From contig CALJPQ010000031.1 of NCBI GenBank assembly GCA_937980645.1, positions 1-64,000 of the forward strand: a DNA stretch of 64,000 nt, read 5' to 3'. The notes below the pieces were generated by a model, which was not told the DNA's origin, ran no database searches, and was given only the letters and a program-made list of their open reading frames with translations. The stretch is from an uncultured Saprospiraceae bacterium. Lineage in GTDB: Bacteria; Bacteroidota; Bacteroidia; Chitinophagales; Saprospiraceae. Numbering within the stretch: position 1 is the stretch's first letter; each line of letters opens with the position of its first letter. The position numbers and the translations under genes were made by a program. Positions 32,003 through 39,392 of this stretch are shown in pieces.

Positions 32003-33043
32003 TTAGCCCAGATAGTATCGCTGCCGCAACCACAGGGATAATTGCACCAGCAAAATCAGCGCCGGCACTTCAATAAGCGGGCCGACGACACCTGCAAATG
32101 CCTGGCCACTGTTCAACCCAAAAACGGCAATCGCTACCGCAATGGCCAATTCAAAATTATTGCCCGCAGCTGTGAAAGCAATCGAGGCATTCTGCGGATA
32201 CTGCGCACCTAACGCCTTGCCCACAAAGAAACTGATGAGGAACATTAACCCAAAGTACAGCACCAATGGCAACGCAATGCGCAATACGTCTATGGGAATA
32301 CGCACGATGAGGTCGCCCTTCAAGCTGAACATTACCACAATGGTGAAGAGCAGCGCAACAAGCGTCAGTGGTGAAATGGCCGGAATAAACCGCTCGCGAT
32401 ACCACAACTCGCCCTTCCAGCGCGTCAGTACGATGCGACTGAGCAACCCCGCCGCAAACGGGATACCCAGATAAATGAGTACACTCTGGGCAATCTCGCC
32501 AATCGAAATATCTACCAGCGCACCCTCCATACCAAAAAACGGCGGCAGCACGGTGATAAATATCCAGGCATACAGACTATACGCAAACACTTGAAACAGG
32601 CTGTTGAGCGCCACCAAACCCGCGCCATATTCTCGGCTGCCTTCGGCCAAATCGTTCCACACCAACACCATAGCAATACAGCGGGCCAGGCCAATCAAAA
32701 TCAGCCCTACGGCATATTCCGGGTAATCGCGCAAAAAAAGCATTGCAAGCCCAAACATGACCAGCGGGCCAACCACCCAGTTGAGCAACATTGAAATACC
32801 CAGCGTCCGCACATCCCGAAACACATAGGGCAACAAACGGTAGTCCACCTTAGCTAAGGGCGGATACATCATCAGGATGAGGCCTATGGCAATGGGAACA
32901 TTTGTCGTACCGCGATTGAGCGACTGGATAAAATCCGCCACAGGAGGATAAAAATAGCCCAGCGCAATACCCAGGGCCATAGCGGCGAAAATCCAGAAAG
33001 TCAGAAAGCGATCGAGCAAGCGAAGCGATTTGCGAGCAGACAT
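32003..33043 (-). CDS. ACR3-family arsenite efflux permease
   Basis: The 346-residue protein has ten hydrophobic helices. Family marks are LGIALGYFYPPVADFI near the N-terminus, the conserved cysteine in GLARCIAMVLVWNDLA (helix 4), and NNFELAIAVAIAVFG near the end. ACR3 proteins expel arsenite using the proton-motive force. No ArsR repressor or ArsC reductase gene is beside it. CATCTTTG at 33090-33097 on the minus strand is a one-mismatch promoter candidate 46 bases upstream of the start. Confidence 0.92.
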   Translation of the reverse strand: MSARKSLRLLDRFLTFWIFAAMALGIALGYFYPPVADFIQSLNRGTTNVPIAIGLILMMYPPLAKVDYRLLPYVFRDVRTLGISMLLNWVVGPLVMFGLAMLFLRDYPEYAVGLILIGLARCIAMVLVWNDLAEGSREYGAGLVALNSLFQVFAYSLYAWIFITVLPPFFGMEGALVDISIGEIAQSVLIYLGIPFAAGLLSRIVLTRWKGELWYRERFIPAISPLTLVALLFTIVVMFSLKGDLIVRIPIDVLRIALPLVLYFGLMFLISFFVGKALGAQYPQNASIAFTAAGNNFELAIAVAIAVFGLNSGQAFAGVVGPLIEVPALILLVQLSLWLRQRYYLG

Positions 33044-33130
33044 AACCGTATCCGTTGGAGCGGCCTGAAAGACAGGGGGCCGAGTGCCACAAAGATGACG
33101 GGTTTGCTAAGACCCAGCAGATGATTTTAG

Positions 33131-34468
33131 TTAAATCTCCACTTTTTCTTCCTCAAAGCGCACGCCCAGGGCCTCCAGATCCAACATGACAGGCTCATAG
33201 ACTTCCGGGTCAGTCGGTATGCGTACCCCTACGGGCGCAGGCGCTCCCACCAATAGACGTCGGGCGAAAATGCCCGCTGGCCAGCCCACCAATCGCGCCA
33301 TGGCAGTATGTACGCTATCGTCGCCTTTAGCCACCAGTGTCGAGGTCAGGCGGTGTTGCCGCCCTTCCAGGACGTACTCGAAGATGTGCTGCATAATGAC
33401 CATATCGCGGTCGTGTGGCTGCATGGCCCATTTTTCCAGCAACAGCTGTTCTAACGCCAGCGCAGGTGAAGCGTTCTTCAGTCCAATGGGCCGCTTCTCA
33501 AAGATGCCTAACCAGGCCAGCTGTTGCATGACCGCGCTCTCGACGCCTATATGGAGCAGTTGAGCCACCCGCTCCTGCAGCGAGCCGCGGTATGGGGCGT
33601 TGCCCAGAAGCGCTTCTACCAGTCCGGCATAGGTCATGGTTTCGCTATTGGGCACCGTGAAATGCGGATCGGTGAGCCCCAGCCGGACCAGCGCATTCCA
33701 CCCTTCGCAAAAGCCCCGGTGGCGAATGGTGCCGCGGAAGATCGTCTCTACTCCATGAAGGCCGTAAGCGGACTGGTATTGCAGCGAGTCCCGATTGGCA
33801 TACACCTCCCATTCACCCATGTCTGGCACCTGAATGAGGCGAAATTGCTCAAAAAGGCGGTGATACGGAATGAAGCGCATGCGCCCCTCCTCCAGATACT
33901 GCGCCATACCCTGGCCCGCCAGCACCACATTGCGCGGGTTCCAGCTAAACTTGTAATGCCAGGGATTGTCGTCGCTTTCGGGCGCCACCAACCCACCGGT
34001 GGACGAGTAAAACGCTGTGATTCGACCGCCCTGCTGCTGAATGTGCCGGATGCGCTGTACAGCACTCATGTGGTCAATGCCCGGGTCGAGACCCAGTTCG
34101 TTCATGAACACCAGGCCGCGCTCACGAGCATCGGCATCCAGTGCGCGCAGAGCGTCGGACACATAACTGGCCGTAACCAAATGCTTCCCCAAAGCCAGAC
34201 AATCGCGTGCAACCTCTACATGCAGCGCCGGCGGCAACAAGGAAACCGCCACATCGCACGCTTCCACTAAAGCACGTCGGGCTGAGGCATTTGCAGCGTC
34301 CAAACCCACCGCTTCGCCGCGCGGATGACCGCCCACCTTCTGACGGGCTAACGCTACCTGGGCGTCGGCCACTATTACGCGATAGTCGCCAGCGGAAGCA
34401 TGCTGGAGCAAATAATCAATCAGTGCCGTTGCCGAACGCCCGGCGCCCAAAACCAGTACCTTTTTCAT
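33131..34468 (-). CDS. saccharopine dehydrogenase-family oxidoreductase
   Basis: The 445-residue protein starts with a Rossmann fold (KKVLVLGAGRSATALIDYLL) and contains FMNELGLDPGIDHMSA and YSSTGGLVAPESDDNPWHYKFSWNPRNV, segments shared by Lys9-type saccharopine reductases and carboxynorspermidine synthases. In lysine breakdown or synthesis it would handle saccharopine and glutamate/aminoadipate semialdehyde. Which direction and substrate apply cannot be told. The ATG at 34468 sits 22 bases after a TACCTTTG element; the longer frame from 34516 crosses that promoter and is rejected. Confidence 0.87.
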   Translation of the reverse strand: MKKVLVLGAGRSATALIDYLLQHASAGDYRVIVADAQVALARQKVGGHPRGEAVGLDAANASARRALVEACDVAVSLLPPALHVEVARDCLALGKHLVTASYVSDALRALDADARERGLVFMNELGLDPGIDHMSAVQRIRHIQQQGGRITAFYSSTGGLVAPESDDNPWHYKFSWNPRNVVLAGQGMAQYLEEGRMRFIPYHRLFEQFRLIQVPDMGEWEVYANRDSLQYQSAYGLHGVETIFRGTIRHRGFCEGWNALVRLGLTDPHFTVPNSETMTYAGLVEALLGNAPYRGSLQERVAQLLHIGVESAVMQQLAWLGIFEKRPIGLKNASPALALEQLLLEKWAMQPHDRDMVIMQHIFEYVLEGRQHRLTSTLVAKGDDSVHTAMARLVGWPAGIFARRLLVGAPAPVGVRIPTDPEVYEPVMLDLEALGVRFEEEKVEI

Positions 34469-34490
34469 ACAGATGCTAACAAAACGGGCG

Positions 34491-34498
34491 CAAAGGTA
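34491..34498 (-). promoter_or_regulatory. promoter -7 element (TACCTTTG) for the saccharopine dehydrogenase-like gene
   Basis: Exact TAnnTTTG match on the minus strand, 22 bases before the ATG at 34468; it decides the start. Confidence 0.65.
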
Positions 34499-34542
34499 GG
34501 CCGCGCTTTCAGGCAAAAGCCCGCCAAAAAGGCAACAGTTCT

Positions 34543-34586
34543 AAAAAGCATCGGGCGCGCTTCTGAATAGAAACGCGCCCGGTTGC
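34543..34586 (-). terminator. intrinsic terminator after clpB
   Basis: On the minus strand CGGGCGCG (34581-34574) pairs with CGCGCCCG (34559-34552), followed by ATGCTTTTT. It lies 37 bases after the clpB stop. Confidence 0.75.
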
Positions 34587-34623
34587 TTGTGAAAAGGCTG
34601 CACCTCAGAGCCTTGTCCCGTAT

Positions 34624-37257
34624 TTAGACCTCCAGGTGCTGGGTAACAATTTCTTTGCCGTTCATCACCGAACGCCGACCGAAGACCAATCCGGCACCGT
34701 CGGCATCCACTAGCACTGTATCGCCTTTGACATAGTTGCCGGCCAGCACGTGTTTGGCCAATTCGTTGACGAATTCGCGCTGCAGCGTGCGCTTGAGCGG
34801 GCGAGCACCGTATTGCGGGTCGAAGCCCTGCTCAATCAGCCACTGGGCGGCGTCGGGCGTCAGTTCCACTTTCAGCTCCTGACGGGCGAGCATCTCGCGT
34901 ACATCTTCGAGCAGAATGTCGAGGATAGCCTGCATCTGGCTTTTGAGCAGCGGATGGAAGACGATGACCTCGTCAATGCGGTTGAGGAATTCGGGCCGCA
35001 GGTTTTGTTTCAGGGCGTCCATGACTTCCTCTTTGGCGCGCTCGTAGGCTTTGTGCAGGTCGGCATATTCCTCGAACATTTGCTGGATGCGGTCGCTGGC
35101 TAAGTTCGAGGTCATGATGATGATGGTGTTCTTGAAGTTTGCCGTGCGACCTTTGTTGTCGGTCAGGCGGCCATCATCGAGCACCTGCAACAGGATGTTG
35201 AACACATCAGGGTGTGCCTTTTCGATTTCGTCGAGCAGCACGATGGTATAGGGGCGCCGGCGGACGGCTTCGGTCAGTTGACCGCCTTCGTCGTAGCCTA
35301 CATAACCCGGGGGGGCACCCACGAGGCGCGAGACGCTGTGGCGCTCCTGGTACTCGCTCATGTCAATGCGCACAATGGCGCGTTCGTCGTCGAAGAGCAC
35401 ATCAGCTAAAGCTTTGGCCAGTTCGGTTTTACCCACACCCGTCGGGCCGCAGAAGATGAACGAGCCGATGGGTTTGTCCGGGTCGCTCAGGCCGGCGCGG
35501 CTGCGTCGGATGGCATCCGACACGGCGGCCACGGCTTCGTCCTGACCTACGACACGTTTGTGCAATTCGTCTTCTAAGTGCAGCAAGCGTTCGCGTTCGC
35601 CACGTAGCATTTTGGCCACTGGTATACCTGTCCAGCGCGCAATGACCTCGGCAATGTCGTTGGCCGTAACGGCTTGGTGGGTCATGCGGTTTTCAGGTGC
35701 CAGCTCGGCTAATCTGGCTTCGGCAGCCTTCAACGCAGCCTCCTGGGCCGGTATTTCGCTGTATTTGATGCGCGAGGCCAGCTCGAAGTTCCCTTCGCGT
35801 TCGGCGCGCTGGTACTGCAGTTGCAGGTCTTCCAGCTTCTGCTTGCTGGCCTGAATGGCCTCGGCAATTTCGCGCTCTTGCTGCCACTTGCTGCGCAGGC
35901 TGTCGAGTTTTTCGCGCAGGTCTTCGATTTGCTTCGTTAGCGCCTCCAGTTTGCGCTCGTCTTTTTCACGCTTGATGGCTTCGCGTTCAATTTCGAGCTG
36001 GCGCAGACGGCGGTCGAGTTCGTCCACCTCTTCGGGTACCGAGTCCAGTTCAAGGCGCAGTTTGGCTGCGGCTTCGTCCACTAAGTCAATGGCCTTGTCG
36101 GGCAGCTTGCGCTCGCTAATGTAGCGGTGCGACAGCTCGGCCGCAGCGATGATGGCTTCATCCAGTATTTGCACCTTGTGGTAGTTCTCGTAGCGCTCGC
36201 GCAGACCGCGCAGGATGGAGATGGTGTCCTCCACGCTGGGTTCGTCCACATAGACCGACTGGAAGCGGCGCTCCAGCGCTTTGTCGCTCTCGAAGTATTT
36301 CTGGTATTCGTCCAGAGTAGTGGCGCCGATAGTACGCAACTCACCGCGTGCCAGTGCAGGCTTCAGGATGTTGGCCGCATCCATAGCGCCCTGGCCACCG
36401 CCGGCGCCTACGAGGGTATGGATTTCGTCAATGAACAGGATAACCTGCTCGTTGGACTCGATGACCTCGTTGATAACCGCTTTCAGGCGCTCCTCAAACT
36501 CACCCTTGTACTTGGCACCTGCAATGAGCGCAGCCATGTCGAGAGCGAAGATGCGTTTGGAGCGCAGGTTTTCGGGCACGTCGTGGCGTGCGATGCGCCA
36601 GGCAATGCCTTCCACAATGGCCGTCTTACCTACGCCCGGGTCGCCAATAAGGATCGGGTTGTTCTTTTTGCGCCGGCTGAGGATGTGCAACACACGGCGA
36701 ATTTCCTCGTCGCGGCCAATGACTGGGTCCAATTTGCCCGCCTCCGCCATTTCCGTGAGGTTGATGGCGTATTTGTTCAAGGCATTGTACGTCTGTTCGG
36801 CGCCCTGGTCGGTTACTTTGCGGCCTTTGCGCAGCTCTTGTACGGCCTTGCTCAGCGCTTCGGGCGTAGCGCCTTCTTCGCGCAAGAGGCGGGCAGTCTT
36901 ATCCGAGCCTTTGGCAATGCCCAGCAGCAGGATTTCCAGCGAAATATATTCATCGCCGTACTCCTTGAGCAACCCTTTGGCTGCCGTAATGGCCCGGTTG
37001 GCGTCTGGCGTCAGGTATTGCTTGTCGGCGCCTTTTACTTTGGGTATTTCCCAGATAAGCTGGTTGAGGCGCTCTTCAATGCGCTTTGCATTGGCTCCGA
37101 CCTTGCCCAACAGGAAATTGACCACCGAGTCGTCCACCTCCAACATGCCTTTGAGCAGGTGAGCGGTGTCCACGTTTTGTTGCTCGTAGCCGGCGGCAAT
37201 TTGCTGTGCTTGGGCCAGCGCCTCCTGGGCTTTAATGGTGAAATTATCATACGTCAT
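34624..37257 (-). CDS. clpB: ATP-dependent disaggregase ClpB
   Basis: The 877-residue Hsp100 chaperone rescues aggregated proteins with DnaK. It has the N-domain (TYDNFTIKAQEALAQAQQIA), NBD1 with GDPGVGKTAIVEG, the long coiled-coil middle domain (about 400-525, EREAIKREKDERKLEALTK) that separates ClpB from ClpA/C, and NBD2 with GPTGVGKTELAKAL. The C-terminal D2 small domain is complete. The ATG at 37257 matches the family start; the frame open to 37320 adds unlikely residues. A TAAATTTG element 75 bases upstream may be its promoter, and no CIRCE or HAIR operator is evident. Confidence 0.96.
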   Translation of the reverse strand: MTYDNFTIKAQEALAQAQQIAAGYEQQNVDTAHLLKGMLEVDDSVVNFLLGKVGANAKRIEERLNQLIWEIPKVKGADKQYLTPDANRAITAAKGLLKEYGDEYISLEILLLGIAKGSDKTARLLREEGATPEALSKAVQELRKGRKVTDQGAEQTYNALNKYAINLTEMAEAGKLDPVIGRDEEIRRVLHILSRRKKNNPILIGDPGVGKTAIVEGIAWRIARHDVPENLRSKRIFALDMAALIAGAKYKGEFEERLKAVINEVIESNEQVILFIDEIHTLVGAGGGQGAMDAANILKPALARGELRTIGATTLDEYQKYFESDKALERRFQSVYVDEPSVEDTISILRGLRERYENYHKVQILDEAIIAAAELSHRYISERKLPDKAIDLVDEAAAKLRLELDSVPEEVDELDRRLRQLEIEREAIKREKDERKLEALTKQIEDLREKLDSLRSKWQQEREIAEAIQASKQKLEDLQLQYQRAEREGNFELASRIKYSEIPAQEAALKAAEARLAELAPENRMTHQAVTANDIAEVIARWTGIPVAKMLRGERERLLHLEDELHKRVVGQDEAVAAVSDAIRRSRAGLSDPDKPIGSFIFCGPTGVGKTELAKALADVLFDDERAIVRIDMSEYQERHSVSRLVGAPPGYVGYDEGGQLTEAVRRRPYTIVLLDEIEKAHPDVFNILLQVLDDGRLTDNKGRTANFKNTIIIMTSNLASDRIQQMFEEYADLHKAYERAKEEVMDALKQNLRPEFLNRIDEVIVFHPLLKSQMQAILDILLEDVREMLARQELKVELTPDAAQWLIEQGFDPQYGARPLKRTLQREFVNELAKHVLAGNYVKGDTVLVDADGAGLVFGRRSVMNGKEIVTQHLEV

Positions 37258-37331
37258 AGTTTGAAAAAGAAGGCCTCTCCTTGGAGGCACGTGTTGTTTT
37301 TGGGTGAAAAAATCAAGCACTGCCCTCCCTG

Positions 37332-37339
37332 CAAATTTA
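37332..37339 (-). promoter_or_regulatory. candidate promoter -7 element (TAAATTTG) for clpB
   Basis: The minus strand has a TAnnTTTG match 75 bases upstream of the clpB ATG. A CCTCC/GGAGG hairpin (37272-37290) lies in the untranslated leader. Confidence 0.45.
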
Positions 37340-37484
37340 TTTCCAGGCCCTTGAATGACCGCCCTTTACGCCAAAATGGCGCCTTTTCATCGGTTAAATG
37401 ACTTTTTGGCGCACCCCTGTGGCGTGCAGCGATATTTCGTCATGGCAAGACGACCGGCGTCGGCGGGCGACCAATTGCGGGAGG

Positions 37485-38195
37485 TCAATCCAGATGCAGA
37501 AGGCGATATGCAGCTGCTACCAACATTCCGGCTGTTTCTGTGCGCAAGCGCGAGTGGCCCAAATGGACAGCGGCAAACCCATGCGCCTGAGCCAGCGCCA
37601 CTTCTTCGGGCGTGAAGTCGCCCTCTGGCCCGATGAGGATGAGGGCAGCCGTATGAGGCTGCAACAGCGTCTGTACCGGTTGGCGCAGCCCTTCGCCACA
37701 CCAGGCGATGGCGCGAATGGGTTCTCCGGCGCGCTGCACCACCTCGGCCAGCGGTGTTAACGGCTGCAGCTGCGGCATCCAGGCCTGAAGCGACTGCTTG
37801 AGCGCTGCGATGAGGATTTTCTCCAACCGGTCCAGGCGTAGCGTCGTGCGTTCCGAGCGCTGACATAGCAGCGGCGTGATACGGCTTACACCTAATTCGG
37901 CAGCTTTTTCTAAAAACCACTCGAAGCGGTCTATGTGCTTCGTGGGCGCGATGGCTATGTGCAGCCGTCCCGTTGGAGGCGCTATCGGATGCGTGGCCAG
38001 GATGCGCACATAGGCCTGGCGTTTCGACGTCTCCGCCAGCTCGGCCTCATAAAAAGCGCCTTGCCCGTCGGTGAGGCGCAAGCGCTCGCCCACACGCCCA
38101 CGCATAACGGTAAGCAGGTGACGGCTTTCTTCTTCGTCTAAGGCGATAAGCTCGCCGGAGGGTTTTGTGATGAAATACAGCTGGTCGTCGCGCAC
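37485..38195 (-). CDS. rsmE: 16S rRNA (uracil1498-N3)-methyltransferase RsmE
   Basis: The 236-residue SPOUT methyltransferase modifies U1498 of 16S rRNA with S-adenosylmethionine. The N-terminal PUA-like part contains DEEESRHLLTVMRGRVGERL; the knot region has LIGPEGDFTPEEVALA and the family's LRTETAGMLVAAAYRLL. The start is a GTG at 38195. The 227 bases between its end and clpB hold only the clpB promoter region. Confidence 0.93.
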   Translation of the reverse strand: MRDDQLYFITKPSGELIALDEEESRHLLTVMRGRVGERLRLTDGQGAFYEAELAETSKRQAYVRILATHPIAPPTGRLHIAIAPTKHIDRFEWFLEKAAELGVSRITPLLCQRSERTTLRLDRLEKILIAALKQSLQAWMPQLQPLTPLAEVVQRAGEPIRAIAWCGEGLRQPVQTLLQPHTAALILIGPEGDFTPEEVALAQAHGFAAVHLGHSRLRTETAGMLVAAAYRLLHLD

Positions 38196-38306
38196 GAGGA
38201 GGCTTTTTTAATCAAAACAATACGAGCAGCGAAATGGAAAATGCCGCATGCTGCAAAAGTAGCGTGGCCTCGTGCAGTCGTTCCCCGTCGAGTACTGCTG
38301 TAAAAC

Positions 38307-38314
38307 TACCTTTG
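38307..38314 (+). promoter_or_regulatory. promoter -7 element (TACCTTTG) for panD
   Basis: Exact TAnnTTTG match 67 bases before the panD ATG. Confidence 0.65.
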
Positions 38315-38381
38315 CGGCCGGATGGTTACTATAGGGCGCTTTTTGCGTTGAAAGCATCCACCTCCGAAACGAACGCAAACC

Positions 38382-38738
38382 ATGTTCATCCAGGTTTTTA
38401 AGAGTAAAATTCACCGCGTGCGCGTTACGCAGGCTGACCTGAACTACATCGGCAGCATCACTATTGATGAAGACCTGCTCGATGCGGCCAACATCGTCGA
38501 AGGCGAGCGCGTCCAAATCGTCAACAACAACAACGGCGCCCGCTTTGAGACTTACGTCATCCGCGGCGAGCGCGGCAGCGGCGTCATCTGCCTCAACGGC
38601 GCAGCTGCCCGTCTGGTGCAGGTCGGCGATATCGTCATCATCATTTCTTACGCCTTTATGACCCCCGAAGAGGCCCGTAATTTCCGGCCTATTGCCGTAT
38701 TCCCCGACGAGAACAACCGCTTGGCCAAGCCCACCTAA
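38382..38738 (+). CDS. panD: aspartate 1-decarboxylase proenzyme
   Basis: The 118-residue protein makes beta-alanine for pantothenate and CoA synthesis. The self-cleavage site is Gly24-Ser25 in NYIGSITID, giving the pyruvoyl group on Ser25. Other marks are DLLDAANIVEGERVQIVN and NGARFETYVIRGERGSG. Length is normal. Other pantothenate genes (panB, panC) are not next to it in this window. Confidence 0.96.
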   Translation: MFIQVFKSKIHRVRVTQADLNYIGSITIDEDLLDAANIVEGERVQIVNNNNGARFETYVIRGERGSGVICLNGAAARLVQVGDIVIIISYAFMTPEEARNFRPIAVFPDENNRLAKPT

Positions 38739-38862
38739 ACCACATCTCCCACGCCGTTCAGGTGTTAAATTCCGGACGGGCATTGGCCATCTGACCCCCC
38801 AGCGCTACTTTCGCACCATCTGTACTCCAGGCACTTTTTTTCACAAAAAACAACCTGTCCTT

Positions 38863-39237
38863 ATGCGCAAACTACTGCTTGTTGCCACGCTATTCCTGAT
38901 GGGCCTGACCGCCTCTTTTGCTCAGCGAGTTCCTAAAATAGAGGTGTACTTCCAGCGTCACCATACCCAGCAGGACCTGAACAACATCAAAGAAGAGCTG
39001 GCTGTCATGGGCATCGAAATCGAGTACGAAAACGTAGCATTCGACCGGAATGGTCGCTTGTCTTCTTTAGGCATCCGGGTGAACTGCAAAGACGGCTTCT
39101 CCGGCACTGCCATGACATCACAGGTGCCGGAAGACCTGTCGTTCGGATTTGTGCGCGACTACCGCGAGGGAGCAGCGGTGCCCTTCGGCATTGGTTTTCA
39201 TCCCGGCAAAAAGTCCTCCGATAGAGATAAAGAGTAA
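38863..39237 (+). CDS. small secreted protein of unknown function
   Basis: The 124-residue protein begins with a signal peptide (RKLLLVATLFLMGLTASFAQ). The mature part has QQDLNNIKEELAVMGIEIEY followed by DRNGRLSSLGIRVNC, a pattern seen in short Bacteroidota periplasmic domains found, for instance, in the extracellular part of M56/BlaR1-like sensors (K-x2-L-x2-x-GI-x(n)-G-x-I-x2-I). No enzyme motif is seen. The ATG at 38863 is chosen as it begins the signal peptide; the longer frame from 38692 overlaps panD. A terminator follows. Confidence 0.7.
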   Translation: MRKLLLVATLFLMGLTASFAQRVPKIEVYFQRHHTQQDLNNIKEELAVMGIEIEYENVAFDRNGRLSSLGIRVNCKDGFSGTAMTSQVPEDLSFGFVRDYREGAAVPFGIGFHPGKKSSDRDKE

Positions 39238-39317
39238 ATTGGGAAGCCGGAAATCAGGGCCATTGCATCGAAGCACTGGCCCTGCGTAAAGGCTACTCAA
39301 AGGGCAAGACGCTAACG

Positions 39318-39356
39318 AACGCAGGGGGTGCCGACGGGGCGCTCTTTGCGTTTTTT
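39318..39356 (+). terminator. probable intrinsic terminator before convergent parC
   Basis: AACGCA (39318-39323) pairs with TGCGTT (39347-39352), with partial inner GC pairing, and is followed by a long T run broken by one G. The outer stem is short. Confidence 0.5.
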
Positions 39357-39392
39357 GTTTTTTATACGACGGGATGGCTCGCACAGCCTCTA

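Noticed and set aside
36127..37401. 424-codon plus-strand frame opposite clpB
   Set aside because: Antisense shadow; the minus strand encodes a complete ClpB.
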